DNA from: Cytophagales bacterium WSM2-2
Lineage (GTDB): Bacteria; Bacteroidota; Bacteroidia; Cytophagales; Cyclobacteriaceae
Assembly (NCBI GenBank): GCA_015472025.1
Contig: BNHL01000001.1
Location: forward strand, 1,461,501 to 1,525,500
Length of the DNA stretch: 64,000 nucleotides
Reading direction: 5' to 3'
Part shown: piece after piece, positions 40,979 to 51,473 of the stretch
Layout: each line of letters begins with the position of its first letter
Numbering within the stretch: the first letter of the stretch is position 1
Translations under genes and position numbers: made by a program
The notes under the pieces: model-generated
Told to the model about the DNA's origin: nothing
Databases searched by the model: none
The model's input: only the letters and a program-made list of their open reading frames with translations

Positions 40979-43423
40979 TTAAGATTGACTATGTTTTTCC
41001 TTTAATGCATTCAATAATTGTTCCAAACTCATCTGATCCTGAACCAAAACTTCGCGTGCTTTGCTGCCCTCAAAAGGACCGACAATGCCCGCTGCTTCAA
41101 GTTGGTCAATGAGTCGTCCTGCGCGATTATAACCTAGTTTCAGCTTTCGCTGAATTAAAGACGTACTTCCTTGTTGATGGTTGACAATCAGCCGAGCTGC
41201 CTCCTCAAACATCGAGTCGCGTTCAGACAAGTCGACCATAGCTGCGCCTCCTTCATCTTCACCCTCAAATTCCGGAAGCATGTATGCCGAGTCGTAGCCA
41301 CGCTGCCCACCAATGAAATCAACGATCTTCTCTATTTCAGGAGTATCTACAAACGGGCTTTGTAAACGAATGATTTCAGATCCGGCCGAGAGCAACATAT
41401 CTCCCTGACCAACGAGCTGATCCGCGCCCCCGGTATCCAGGATGGTGCGTGAATCTATTTTTGACGTAACCCGGAATGATAAACGGGCGGGGAAGTTAGC
41501 TTTGATCACACCCGTGATTACGTTCACCGAAGGACGCTGCGTAGCAACTACCAAGTGAATGCCGATGGCCCTCGCCAACTGTGCCAGACGTGCGATAGGT
41601 GTTTCCACTTCTTTGCCGGCAGTCATCATCAAGTCGGCCAACTCATCGATCACCAAAACGATGTAAGGCAGGAAGCGATGACCTTCTTTCGGATTAAGTT
41701 TACGCGAAACAAATTTCGCGTTGTATTCTTTCAGGTTTTTCGCTCCTGCGTCCTTCAGCATCTCATAGCGGTTTTCCATTTCGATGCAAAGCGAATTGAG
41801 CGTATGTACCACTTTCTTGGTATCCGTGATAATCGCCTCCTCGCTGTTCGGAAGCTTAGCTAAATAGTGTCGTTCAATTTTGCTGAACAAGCTCATCTCC
41901 ACTTTTTTCGGGTCGACCAGCACAAACTTCAACTGGCTTGGATGACGCTTGTAAAGGAGCGAGGTAAGTATCACATTCAGCCCCACTGATTTCCCCTGAC
42001 CTGTTGCACCAGCTACAAGCAAGTGCGGCATTTTGGTGAGGTCGATCACAAACAATTCATTTGAAATCGTCTTTCCCAGTGCAACCGGAAGCTCACGATC
42101 GGTTTTTGTGAATGTCGGTGATGAGAGCACCGAACGAATGCTCACCATCTCGCGGTTTTTGTTCGGCACTTCAATACCAATGGTTCCTTTACCAGGAATA
42201 GGAGCGATGATACGAATTCCTAAAGCCGCCAGGTTCAGCGCAATGTCGTCTTCAAGGTTCTTAATCCTGGAGATTTTTATTCCTGCCTCAGGTACAATCT
42301 CATAGAGTGTTACAGTAGGTCCGATGGTTGCCTTAATACTGCTGATTCCAATTTTAAAATTGGTAAGCGTGGCAACAATCTTGTCCTTGTTGGCATTCAG
42401 CTCTTCCGGTGTTACCTGTACTTTGCTCGGTTCGTATTCATTCAAAAGTTCAAGGGGAGGGAAACGGTAATTGCTTAGGTCCAGTGTCGGATCGTAGACA
42501 CCGCTTTCTTCCACTAATTTATCGGCCAGTTCTTCGGCTTCTGTTTTGGGCTCTTCGACAACAAGCGGCAACTCGTCTTTCTTTACCGGTTTTATTGTCT
42601 CTACCTCCAGTTTGATCTCCGGCTTTGATTTGATAGGCACCACCGATTCAGTCACTAATAAAACGGGCTCCGGAATTTCTTCTTCCTGCTTTGGCCAATT
42701 GTCGCGTTCATCTACATAAGTCGAATCGGTATTCTCTTCAGTCTGAAGAATTGCATCATTGCCCATCGGTTTGGGGTCACGCACCTGGAACGCATTGATA
42801 GCTGTGACATTGAAGAAATAGATGATGAAAATAAAAAGTGTGAGCACCAGGATGAGGAATGTTCCCCAGCCGAATAATCCATCGGAGATTTTAGCCAGCT
42901 CATAACCAAGCCCTCCACTCAAAAATCCGATCTCGGTCACACCCGCAAGACTATGAGTAATGTAGCCCATCAAAAGGCTAAGCCATAATCCAGAGAACAT
43001 GGAAAAGACAAATGCTGAAAACAACGGCACGATATCGCGTTTGAAAACTAGCCTGAATCCAAGCAAGAAAAACACCGGAGGCATAAAGAAAGCGGAGACA
43101 CCCAACCAGCGGAATATCATGTAATGCGAAGTAAAAGCACCTGCTAACCCGAGCCAGTTGCTGGCCTCTTTTCCTGAATCTAACAAGCTCGAATCGCTTA
43201 GTGCCTCAATTACACTTTGATCAGCCTTGCCTGTAAAAAGATAGGACACAAAGGCGATGAAAAGAAAAAAGGAAGCCATGATAAGAAAGAAACCAGCGGC
43301 TAAAATGAAGCGCGGATCCTTAAAGAAGTCAAAACTTAAACGAGATTTGGATTTTCCGGCCTTTGCCTTCTTCTCTTTCTCTGGCTTTTTAAATGTATTG
43401 GTCTTAAATGTGTTTTCGGCCAT
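40979..43423 (-). CDS. ftsK: DNA translocase FtsK/SpoIIIE
   Basis: 814 residues from the ATG giving MAENTFKTNTFKK; the track-style longer start adds nine residues upstream of the promoter-proximal ATG. Four N-terminal membrane helices (about 40-190), an acidic linker rich in Glu/Lys (about 215-325), then the motor with Walker A GATGQGKSVGLN (about 471-482) and Walker B VLVIDELADLMM, and a C-terminal gamma winged helix (SLIQRKLKLGYNRAGRLIDQLEAAGIV). Pumps chromosome DNA at the septum during division. A -7 box lies 14 bases upstream of the ATG. lolA is next in the unit. Confidence 0.96.
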   Translation of the reverse strand: MAENTFKTNTFKKPEKEKKAKAGKSKSRLSFDFFKDPRFILAAGFFLIMASFFLFIAFVSYLFTGKADQSVIEALSDSSLLDSGKEASNWLGLAGAFTSHYMIFRWLGVSAFFMPPVFFLLGFRLVFKRDIVPLFSAFVFSMFSGLWLSLLMGYITHSLAGVTEIGFLSGGLGYELAKISDGLFGWGTFLILVLTLFIFIIYFFNVTAINAFQVRDPKPMGNDAILQTEENTDSTYVDERDNWPKQEEEIPEPVLLVTESVVPIKSKPEIKLEVETIKPVKKDELPLVVEEPKTEAEELADKLVEESGVYDPTLDLSNYRFPPLELLNEYEPSKVQVTPEELNANKDKIVATLTNFKIGISSIKATIGPTVTLYEIVPEAGIKISRIKNLEDDIALNLAALGIRIIAPIPGKGTIGIEVPNKNREMVSIRSVLSSPTFTKTDRELPVALGKTISNELFVIDLTKMPHLLVAGATGQGKSVGLNVILTSLLYKRHPSQLKFVLVDPKKVEMSLFSKIERHYLAKLPNSEEAIITDTKKVVHTLNSLCIEMENRYEMLKDAGAKNLKEYNAKFVSRKLNPKEGHRFLPYIVLVIDELADLMMTAGKEVETPIARLAQLARAIGIHLVVATQRPSVNVITGVIKANFPARLSFRVTSKIDSRTILDTGGADQLVGQGDMLLSAGSEIIRLQSPFVDTPEIEKIVDFIGGQRGYDSAYMLPEFEGEDEGGAAMVDLSERDSMFEEAARLIVNHQQGSTSLIQRKLKLGYNRAGRLIDQLEAAGIVGPFEGSKAREVLVQDQMSLEQLLNALKEKHSQS

Positions 43424-43437
43424 CGTGACTTTGGAGG

Positions 43438-43445
43438 CAAAAATA
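43438..43445 (-). promoter_or_regulatory. -7 box of ftsK
   Basis: TATTTTTG on the minus strand, perfect match, 14 bases before the ftsK ATG. No clear -33 element. Confidence 0.5.
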
Positions 43446-43487
43446 AACAATATATCAGCGAAAACGGTATTGCTTTCAACGAATTCT

Positions 43488-43495
43488 TAATTTTG
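43488..43495 (+). promoter_or_regulatory. -7 box of the TPR histidine kinase gene
   Basis: TAATTTTG, perfect match, 30 bases before the ATG at 43526. The nearest TTG (43470-43472) is 15 bases away, shorter than usual. Confidence 0.5.
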
Positions 43496-43525
43496 AACGG
43501 CTGTTTCTTTCACCCCAAAAGAACA

Positions 43526-45544
43526 ATGAGAAAAACCTGGATCATCAGTGCTTTTGTATGTGGATTTTGTGTGCTGTCTTTCGCTCAGCAAACTAAAGTC
43601 GACAGCTTGCAGCAAATCGTTCGCTTGAAGCAAGGCGATGCAGAATCTTTTCTTGCGTTAAAACAATTGGCCGGTCTTCTCGAAAAAACGGAGCCGCTCA
43701 AGGCAATCAACTACTATCGTTCCGCAACGGAATTTCCTTTCCGCACCAAGTATGCCAAAGAGTTTGTGCAAGTCTACAATTCACTCGGCACGCTTTACGA
43801 TTCAAGAGGCCGTTATGATTCCTCACTCATGCTTCACCGTGAGGCAATGACGCTCTCTCAAAAATTCAATCTTAACAACGAGCTTGTGATCGCTTATCAT
43901 GAAATGGCTCTCAACTTCATGAGGCAGGCGATGACTGACTCTGCCCGTTTTTATTTTACCGAATCGTTGAACCTCGCCACACGGATTCGCGACTTTTCAA
44001 TGCAGGCAAGCAATCTCAATAACCTGGGAAATGTAGCGCTAGAGGAAGCAAGCTACCCGGAAGCGCTCGAAAAATTTATCAAAGCAGCCGACCTTTATGA
44101 GAAAATCTCCAACTCAGACGGGTGGAGCAAAGCGCTCGTGAACATTGGGAACATTCAGAATATTATCGGGCAACCCGAAAAAGCAATCGATTATACGAAA
44201 CGAGCTCTTGTCGTGTCCGAAAAAAATAACAGCAAGGCTAACATCGCCTATTGTCACCGGCTTCTTGGGCGCATTTACCGAAAGCAAAAAGCTCCGGACA
44301 AAGCACTGGAGGAATACAAATTGGCGATGACCATCTATTCCTCAATGGGCGACTTCAGAAATCAAGGCGAAACACTGCAAAGCATCGGCAATGTTTATTT
44401 TGATCTGGGAAACTATAAGGAAGCACTCCGGGTATACGAGCAGTCCAATCAAATCTCAAAACACATTTTTAATGTTGCCCAAATAGCATACACTTTTTCA
44501 GGTATGGGCTTCGCATGGCATCAAATGAAAAATTTCAGTAAAGCTCATGCCTACCTGGATTCCTCCGTTTACTATGCCCGTAAAATAAAGAACAGGTATT
44601 TGGTGATGGATGCCTACGAGGCAAAGAGCAATATTTACAGTGATCAAAATCTTTATAAAGATGCATTGTCTTATCATCAACTGTATTCGCAGCTGAAAGA
44701 TAGTATCAATTCGGAAGAAAATAACGCTACTACTGAAGAGCTTGAGGCAAAATATCAAAACACAAAGAAACAGGCAGAGATTAATTTGCTTCAAAAAGAA
44801 CGGCAGCTAAGAACAATTTCTCTGGCACAAAGTCGCACGTTACAAACAGCTCTGATCACCGCCATCATTCTCCTACTCATTATTGCGTTCCTTGTCTTTA
44901 ATCGTTTTAAGATGATCAATCAGGCCAGGCGACAGATGGAGATTGAACGGGTACGAAACCAGATTGCCCGCGACTTGCATGACGACATGGGTTCAACACT
45001 GTCGAGCATCAACATTATTAGTCAGCTTGCCTTGAAAGAAAATCCTGAATTACCATCCACCAAACATTTTCAACGGATCAGTGACCACTCCTCCAAAATG
45101 ATGGAAAGTATGTCCGATATGGTTTGGTCTATCAACCCGGACAATGACACGCTGCAAAAAACAGTAGCCAAGATGAAGGAATTTGCTGCTGAAATCCTGG
45201 AGCCGAGAAACATGGGTTATCAATTTCAGATGGAGGATTCGTTGAATAACATTTCACTGGATGTTGCCAAGCGCAAGAATTTCTTTCTTGTATTCAAAGA
45301 GATGATCAACAACGCGGCCAAGTATAGCGATGGCACGATGGTCAAGATCAATATTTCACAAACCATTCTTGAGCTTCAGATGATTATAGAAGATAATGGC
45401 AAGGGATTCGATCAGGCAAAATCGTCAAGTGGCAATGGGTTGCGGAATATGAAAGAAAGGGCTAGAGAGATAAACGCTTTTCTTGATTTAAACAGTTCAC
45501 CGGGAGCGGGCACTTCGTTGCTTTTGAAAATGCCGCTCACATGA
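43526..45544 (+). CDS. TPR-containing sensor histidine kinase (NarX/DesK type)
   Basis: 672 residues from the ATG giving MRKTWIISAFVCGFCVLSFAQQ, a signal sequence (a longer frame starts 33 bases upstream). About eight tetratricopeptide repeats (residues 75-400) lie in the periplasm, followed by a coiled coil and a membrane helix (about 440-462). The kinase part has a HisKA_3 H-box, ARDLHDDMGSTLSSI (His about 485), and an HATPase with NNAAKYSDG (N box), DNGKGFD and GNGLRNMKERA. The response regulator follows 60 bases downstream. Stimulus unknown. Confidence 0.92.
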   Translation: MRKTWIISAFVCGFCVLSFAQQTKVDSLQQIVRLKQGDAESFLALKQLAGLLEKTEPLKAINYYRSATEFPFRTKYAKEFVQVYNSLGTLYDSRGRYDSSLMLHREAMTLSQKFNLNNELVIAYHEMALNFMRQAMTDSARFYFTESLNLATRIRDFSMQASNLNNLGNVALEEASYPEALEKFIKAADLYEKISNSDGWSKALVNIGNIQNIIGQPEKAIDYTKRALVVSEKNNSKANIAYCHRLLGRIYRKQKAPDKALEEYKLAMTIYSSMGDFRNQGETLQSIGNVYFDLGNYKEALRVYEQSNQISKHIFNVAQIAYTFSGMGFAWHQMKNFSKAHAYLDSSVYYARKIKNRYLVMDAYEAKSNIYSDQNLYKDALSYHQLYSQLKDSINSEENNATTEELEAKYQNTKKQAEINLLQKERQLRTISLAQSRTLQTALITAIILLLIIAFLVFNRFKMINQARRQMEIERVRNQIARDLHDDMGSTLSSINIISQLALKENPELPSTKHFQRISDHSSKMMESMSDMVWSINPDNDTLQKTVAKMKEFAAEILEPRNMGYQFQMEDSLNNISLDVAKRKNFFLVFKEMINNAAKYSDGTMVKINISQTILELQMIIEDNGKGFDQAKSSSGNGLRNMKERAREINAFLDLNSSPGAGTSLLLKMPLT

Positions 45545-45603
45545 TTGGGGTATGATTTTGAAACGGGTTTTATGTTGTTTTACAATGCTAAATTTTTGAA
45601 ACA

Positions 45604-46242
45604 GTGACCACGTCAGTGCTGCTATTTGAGGACAATGAACTATTGCGGGAGAGCATCAGCAGCATGCTGGCTTCCAGCAATCAGTTTCAGGTAGTAGGCG
45701 CTTTCAGCAATGTTCTCAAAGTCAGTGAGCAAGTAAAAGCACTCAAACCCAATGTCATCCTGATGGATATTGACATGCCAGGCCTTACGGGCATTGAGGC
45801 GGTAATTCAAATCAGAAGTGCCGGATTAAATACTCCGGTTTTGATGCTCACTGTATTTGATGACAATCAACACGTATTTGATGCGATCTGTGCAGGCGCC
45901 TCCGGATATCTATTAAAGAAACACATCTCCACAAAACTGTTTGATGCTATCGAGGAGCTTCAATCAGGAGGTGCCCCGATGTCACCCAGTGTTGCACGAA
46001 TGGTGATCACTTCAATGCATCAAAAACCTACTCAAGTGAATCCTTATGGTCTCACTGCCCGGGAAAATGATGTACTTACCTCTCTTTCAAAAGGCAATAG
46101 CTACAAGTTGATCGCTTCAGAGTTTGCTTTAAGCGTGGACACCATCCGCACGCACATCAAAAGCATCTACGAAAAATTGCACGTTCACTCGCAAACCGAA
46201 GCTGTCGCGAAAGCACTAAACGAGAAGCTCGTCAAACCTTAG
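45604..46242 (+). CDS. LuxR-type response regulator (NarL/FixJ family)
   Basis: 212 residues from a GTG. Receiver domain with acidic pocket (LLFEDNELL), phosphorylated Asp in VILMDIDMPG (about residue 55) and Lys in YLLKKH. The C-terminal LuxR helix-turn-helix (about 150-210) is LTARENDVLTSLSKGNSYKLIASEFALSVDTIRTHIKSIYEKL. It should be phosphorylated by the TPR kinase just upstream. The large secreted protein gene is downstream on the same strand, a plausible target. Phosphotransfer pairing is inferred from adjacency. Confidence 0.95.
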   Translation: MTTSVLLFEDNELLRESISSMLASSNQFQVVGAFSNVLKVSEQVKALKPNVILMDIDMPGLTGIEAVIQIRSAGLNTPVLMLTVFDDNQHVFDAICAGASGYLLKKHISTKLFDAIEELQSGGAPMSPSVARMVITSMHQKPTQVNPYGLTARENDVLTSLSKGNSYKLIASEFALSVDTIRTHIKSIYEKLHVHSQTEAVAKALNEKLVKP

Positions 46243-46346
46243 AAAGTAATAACATTTACCCACCGTCACATAATCGTGTGATCTTCCTCCTTTAAATTTT
46301 GGGGAGATTTGATGTTACAAATTCGTCCAGTAACTCATCAAATTTC

Positions 46347-49300
46347 ATGATCACTCAACCCAAATGCAGTCCGCTAAGAATCGTCATTAGTTTATGTTTT
46401 TTTCTCGTAAGCTCCGGAGTTAATGCTCAGGTTACGAGTGATTTCGCCACCAGTGCCGACGGATGGGTTTATCTTGACGGAGGCACAGGGTCTAATGCAT
46501 CTCCCACTTATTCTACAAGTGGAGGGAATCCTACTGGAAATATTTCATTTACTCAGGCATCCGGTGCTTTAGGTTTTTATTGGATCGCTCCGGCAAAATT
46601 CCTGGGGAACCTCAGTTCATCATACAACAAAAACCTGTCGTTTGATTTAAAAGTCTCAACTGCCGGGACGGATAATAGCATTGGTGACATTATAGTTACA
46701 AGTGCCTCAGCTGGCATCACACTCTATTATCAGCTTCCAGCCAAGCCTGCTGCAGGTGCTTGGTCGCCTTACACGGTTCAATTAAATGAATCGCAATGGC
46801 ACAACGGGTGCGTTGCATGTAGTGCGCCCACACAAGTTCAAATGAAGCAAACTCTGCAAAACGTCAGTAAAATTCAGATAAGGGCAAAATACGTGGGAGC
46901 GAGTGCAGGGCCATACACCAGTCAGTTAGACAATGTTACACTGAATACTTTGTCATTTGGCGCCTCTCCATCAATTGTCTCATTCTCGCCTTCATCAGGT
47001 CTGCCTGGTGCTACTGTAACAATTACCGGAACAAATTTCAATTCCACGCCCGCTCAAAACGCGGTTTACTTCAAAGGAATAAAAGCGACTGTGACAAATG
47101 CCACCTCAACTCAGTTAACGGTGATCGTGCCCACGAGCGCAAACTTTGGTCCGCTGACAGTAATCAATTTAGTTTCGGGATTGCAAGGAGTAAGTACTAC
47201 AAGTTTCAACCCGCTATTTGATAATAACAAAGATTATGGCGGGCGTATTATTCCCGCTTCTATGTCGCGCGGGTACAGCACTGTTTTGCCGATGAGTAAT
47301 TCCGGGAACAGTTTTGGAGGAATTGACAAAGGTGATCTTGATGGTGACGGCTGGACAGACCTTGTAGTTACGGAAACAGGAACTGCAAAAATTTATGCTT
47401 ACCAAAATCTTGGAACGGGAGGGGCGGTGAGTGCTTCATCGTTCAGTTCTGCAATCACGCTGCCGAGCATGGCTTCAATTCCGGGAGGAGGTCCAGGTCT
47501 TTCAGAGGTTATTGTGGTTGACGTTGACTCGGATGGGAAGTTGGATGTTGCTGCCTCCACTTCGAGCAACCTTGCGAGTGGCACAGGCTTCCTGACTATT
47601 TTTCGCAACACGAGTACACCGGGTACAATCTCCTTCGCTAGTCCTGTATTCTTTTCTTACGCTTATTATTCAGCGATATACATGGCTACCGGTGATCTCG
47701 ACGGAGATGGCCGCACTGATTTTGTCTTCACCACGGGCTCATCGCCAGGAAACGTCTTTGTGAGTCAAAATCTGTCAACTCCCGGGAATATTGATTTTGC
47801 ATTTGGAGCAGGTCTGGGTTTCGGTGGTACATCGGGATACGCTGACATTATTATTGCAGACCTGAGTGGTGATGGCAAGCCAGAAGTTATTGCCACAGGA
47901 TACAATGCAACGAACATTTCTATCTATCAAAATAATTCTACACCTGGCGCCATCGCGTTGGTTGCTCCGTTTACTATTCCTTCGGTGGTCTCTTACACCG
48001 TGCAGATCATTGCTGCTGATCTGGACGCTGACAACAAACTAGATCTCGCATGGAGTGTCTATGGCGCTCAATACGTATACTTCGCACAAAACCAATCTTC
48101 CGGATCAACGCTTAGTGCAGCTTCTTTTGGTTCTACCATTCAAATTGCAAACACAGTTTCTAATCCATCCGGAATCAGTGTTGGTGACATCAATGCGGAT
48201 GGGAAACCCGATGTAGTACTCTCCGGGTACTCTGACATGGGTATCATGCAAAACGTTAGTTCTGCTGGTGCGTTGAGTGCAACTTCATTTTCACCAACTA
48301 CACTTATGCAGGGAAGTTCCAGCGGGGCAGCTCTCTACGGAATAGGGCCCGTCATTGCTGATCTCGACGGGGACAACAAGCCAGAAGTAGCTTTTGTTTA
48401 TAGCAACAGCTCGGTGCCCACTGCAGAAAAGGGAATTTATATTTTTCACAACGAATGTTATCCAGTTCCATCTGTTTCAAATTTTAGTCCTGCTTCAGCA
48501 AACACAGGTTCGACTGTTTCACTGAACGGAAATTTGCTCAATACCGGCAGCACCAGTCCGTCCATTCGTTTGAACAAAGTTTTATCAACTCTCAGTGGAG
48601 TTCCATCCAATACTTCTGTTTCGGTGGTAACACCATCGAGCGGAGTTAGTGGAAAATTCGCAGTGACCAATCATGGTTTGACTGGCACCAGTCCTTACTT
48701 CAAATCCACATTCGGCACATCACATCTAATTAACTCCTCGGCTTTCGGGCCAACTGTAGATTTTGCATTGGCTAACGGAACTGTTTACAGTGACCTGGAC
48801 CTCGGTGATTTCGATGATGATGGGAAAATGGATTTCGTAATCCGTGACGCTAACGGCACTGATATTTTCCACAACGTAGCTACAGCAGGTCAAACTATTT
48901 CTTCTTCTTCATTAACGAAATTAGGGTTGAATTATTCCGGAGGTGTTGGATCAGTTTGTTTTGATTTTGATGGAGATGGTAAAATAGATCTGAACGATGC
49001 CTATGCCAATTTTCAAAATACAACCAGCGGCTCAACCATCTCGTTCGGTACGGCCACATATACCAACGTCAGTTCTTATACCGGTGCGATCAGCTCCGAT
49101 TTTAATAAGGACGGTAAGATCGATGTTGCTTTGGTAAATGCGTCCACTACAATCCGGATTTACGAGAATCTGTCAACTCGTGGTACATTTCAAAACACAG
49201 GAAGTTTTTCAACATTTAATACCAACAGTGTCAATTTGACTTTACCTGCCAACAGTGCAGGTAATGGTGGTCTAGTTGCCGAAGATTTCGATGGCGATGG

Positions 49301-51467
49301 TTACGATGACATAATCGCAGTAGTACCATCCACAAATCAGTACAGTGTTTTTCTTAACGCTGCCCAGGCTTCAATCATTAAGAGCAGTTCATTTTCAGTA
49401 GCGAGCAATTCTACGACAAGCGGAATTCAACCGCAGGGAATTGCAGCCGGGGATTTTGATGGTGATGGCAAAACAGACATGGCCATCTGTTATTTCAATT
49501 CGACTAAAGTGTCTGTTTACAAAAACTCAAGTACTACGGGAAACATCAGCTTTGGCGCTCCACTTGACTTAACAGCTGCAACTAAAGGTTACGGTATAAC
49601 AGCGCAAGATCTGGATGGAGACGGGAAAGCAGAGTTAATTGTTATTCATCAACCTGTCTCAGGTTCAAACGGGTCATTCACTATTTTTCAAAACACAAGT
49701 ACCGGCAGTACACTCAGTTTTTCTGCCGGAGTAAATTATTCCCTGACGCGTTCTCCACAAGCCCTAGCTGTTGCCGATATCAACGGTGATCAAAAGCCTG
49801 ATATTCTAATTGTGGCTTCAGGGGGCTCAACAGCTCCTTTCAATGCTTTAATGGTTTTTGAAAATAAAATAATCATACCTACAATCTCCATCACTTCGCA
49901 GCCGGCTTCGGTCTATTCGGTTTGTGCGGGCGCAACACCTGCAATTTCTACAGCTGCCAACGGAACAACCAACATCACCTATCAATGGCAGATTTTCAAT
50001 TCGGGTACGGGTATTTATTCCGATCTCATTAATTCTGCCGTGTACGCTAACGTCTCCTCTGCTTCGATGACTATTAATACGAGTGGCAATTTAGGAACCG
50101 GAACTTACCGTTGTAAAATCAATGGCGATTTCGCGACAACAGTTTATACCAATACCGTTTCCTTTACTTCCAATGCGTTACCCGCTACTCCATCTGCAAG
50201 CGATGTCAACTTCTGTCCTCCGAACACAGTAATCCTTACGGCTTCAGGTGCAAGCAATGGGCAATACTTCTGGTATGATCAAAACGGACTGATCGCGGGG
50301 CAAAACAATAGCACCTACACAACGGCATCCATATTGTCTACTACAACTTATTCCGTTGCTGTCACTAACGGAACCTGTGTTAGCCCGCAGGTTACGGTGA
50401 AAGCTGTTGCGCTGGTGATACCAAATGCCCCGGCATCCAGCGATGTAAATTTCTGTCCGCCTAATTCGGTGATGTTCACAGCCACTGGCGGAAGCAACGG
50501 ACAATATTTATGGTACAATCAAAACGGGTTGATCAACGGGCAGAATAACGCTACATGCACAACACCATCCATTTCCTCAACAAGCAATTACTCCGTAGCT
50601 ATTAGCAGTGGCGGCTGTGTTAGTGCGAAAACCAATGTCAAAGCCGTTGCGCAACCAATTCCTGCTGCTCCAACAACAAGTGATGTAAATTTTTGTTCCT
50701 CTGCCAGTGTGACGTTAACTGCTACAGGAGGTAACAGCGGCCAATATCTATGGTCTGACCAAAATGGTTTAATCAGTGGGCAGAACAACAGCACGTATAC
50801 GACACCTGTCATTTCCTCGACAACATCCTATTCAGTTGCGATCACCAACGGAACCTGCATCAGTTCTTCCACTACAGTAAAAGCAGTCTTAGTCAACACG
50901 TGCGCTCCTCCGACTATTGCCTCAGAACCGCTCGCTACACAAGCCGGTGGAAAAATCACATTGAATCTCGTCCCACTCATAAAAACCAATGGAAGTCCGC
51001 TTGACCTGACTTCAATCAAAGTGATTATCCCTCCGTCCAGCGGTGCCACAGCTACTGTAGATGCTAACGGAATTCTGACGATTATTTATACCGGCCTTGC
51101 CTTTACAGGAATTGACAACATCACTATTAAAGCATGTGACATTAACGCCAACTGTACTCAACAACAATTCCCGATCGAAGTAGCTGGAAATATTGAAGTA
51201 TACAATGGCATCTCCCCGGATGGGGCCAATCCGAAATTCATCATTCAATTCATTGATGCTATTCCTGAAACCAAAAATAACACGGTCTCCATTTTTGACC
51301 GCTGGGAAAACCTGGTGTGGCACGGCACAAACTACGACAACTCTTCGGTGGTCTTCACCGGAGCAGGCGACAGCGGAACTGCTCTTCCATCTGGCGTTTA
51401 TTTCTACAAGATTGTTTTTGCCAGCGGGCGTAAAACAGAAACCGGTTTCATTTCACTTAGACGATAA
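46347..51467 (+). CDS. giant secreted adhesin-like protein: two FG-GAP propellers, Ig-like repeats, T9SS type B signal
   Basis: 1706 residues from the ATG giving MITQPKCSPL; the frame opens further upstream at a TTG. Signal peptide to about residue 32 (NAQ). Then: a laminin-B-like module (about 35-200); an IPT/TIG domain (about 207-287); seven FG-GAP/VCBS calcium blades with D-x-D-G-D-x-x-D motifs (about 325-690); a second IPT (about 707-790); seven more blades (about 815-1160); an Ig-like domain (about 1181-1275); three near-identical 80-residue Ig-like repeats (about 1284-1524); a linker, and a CHU_C type B sorting domain (about 1616-1706) with VSIFDRWENLVWHG and LPSGVYFYKIVF. Probably a surface adhesin or ligand-binding scaffold. 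A PorP/SprF gene follows after six bases, its typical export partner. Confidence 0.92.
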   Translation: MITQPKCSPLRIVISLCFFLVSSGVNAQVTSDFATSADGWVYLDGGTGSNASPTYSTSGGNPTGNISFTQASGALGFYWIAPAKFLGNLSSSYNKNLSFDLKVSTAGTDNSIGDIIVTSASAGITLYYQLPAKPAAGAWSPYTVQLNESQWHNGCVACSAPTQVQMKQTLQNVSKIQIRAKYVGASAGPYTSQLDNVTLNTLSFGASPSIVSFSPSSGLPGATVTITGTNFNSTPAQNAVYFKGIKATVTNATSTQLTVIVPTSANFGPLTVINLVSGLQGVSTTSFNPLFDNNKDYGGRIIPASMSRGYSTVLPMSNSGNSFGGIDKGDLDGDGWTDLVVTETGTAKIYAYQNLGTGGAVSASSFSSAITLPSMASIPGGGPGLSEVIVVDVDSDGKLDVAASTSSNLASGTGFLTIFRNTSTPGTISFASPVFFSYAYYSAIYMATGDLDGDGRTDFVFTTGSSPGNVFVSQNLSTPGNIDFAFGAGLGFGGTSGYADIIIADLSGDGKPEVIATGYNATNISIYQNNSTPGAIALVAPFTIPSVVSYTVQIIAADLDADNKLDLAWSVYGAQYVYFAQNQSSGSTLSAASFGSTIQIANTVSNPSGISVGDINADGKPDVVLSGYSDMGIMQNVSSAGALSATSFSPTTLMQGSSSGAALYGIGPVIADLDGDNKPEVAFVYSNSSVPTAEKGIYIFHNECYPVPSVSNFSPASANTGSTVSLNGNLLNTGSTSPSIRLNKVLSTLSGVPSNTSVSVVTPSSGVSGKFAVTNHGLTGTSPYFKSTFGTSHLINSSAFGPTVDFALANGTVYSDLDLGDFDDDGKMDFVIRDANGTDIFHNVATAGQTISSSSLTKLGLNYSGGVGSVCFDFDGDGKIDLNDAYANFQNTTSGSTISFGTATYTNVSSYTGAISSDFNKDGKIDVALVNASTTIRIYENLSTRGTFQNTGSFSTFNTNSVNLTLPANSAGNGGLVAEDFDGDGYDDIIAVVPSTNQYSVFLNAAQASIIKSSSFSVASNSTTSGIQPQGIAAGDFDGDGKTDMAICYFNSTKVSVYKNSSTTGNISFGAPLDLTAATKGYGITAQDLDGDGKAELIVIHQPVSGSNGSFTIFQNTSTGSTLSFSAGVNYSLTRSPQALAVADINGDQKPDILIVASGGSTAPFNALMVFENKIIIPTISITSQPASVYSVCAGATPAISTAANGTTNITYQWQIFNSGTGIYSDLINSAVYANVSSASMTINTSGNLGTGTYRCKINGDFATTVYTNTVSFTSNALPATPSASDVNFCPPNTVILTASGASNGQYFWYDQNGLIAGQNNSTYTTASILSTTTYSVAVTNGTCVSPQVTVKAVALVIPNAPASSDVNFCPPNSVMFTATGGSNGQYLWYNQNGLINGQNNATCTTPSISSTSNYSVAISSGGCVSAKTNVKAVAQPIPAAPTTSDVNFCSSASVTLTATGGNSGQYLWSDQNGLISGQNNSTYTTPVISSTTSYSVAITNGTCISSSTTVKAVLVNTCAPPTIASEPLATQAGGKITLNLVPLIKTNGSPLDLTSIKVIIPPSSGATATVDANGILTIIYTGLAFTGIDNITIKACDINANCTQQQFPIEVAGNIEVYNGISPDGANPKFIIQFIDAIPETKNNTVSIFDRWENLVWHGTNYDNSSVVFTGAGDSGTALPSGVYFYKIVFASGRKTETGFISLRR
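50187..50906 (+). repeat. three tandem 240-bp repeats within the adhesin gene
   Basis: Units start near 50187, 50427 and 50667, exactly 240 bases apart. Each encodes an 80-residue Ig-like module containing S-D-V-N-F-C, G-Q-Y-x-W-x-x-Q-N-G-L-I, and T-x-Y-S-V-A. DNA is diverged but clearly alignable, so the duplication is old or has drifted. Confidence 0.85.
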
Positions 51468-51473
51468 TCAATC

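Noticed and set aside
46266..46281. Terminator after the response regulator gene
   Set aside because: The stem TCACA/TGTGA is only five base pairs and no clean T-run follows.
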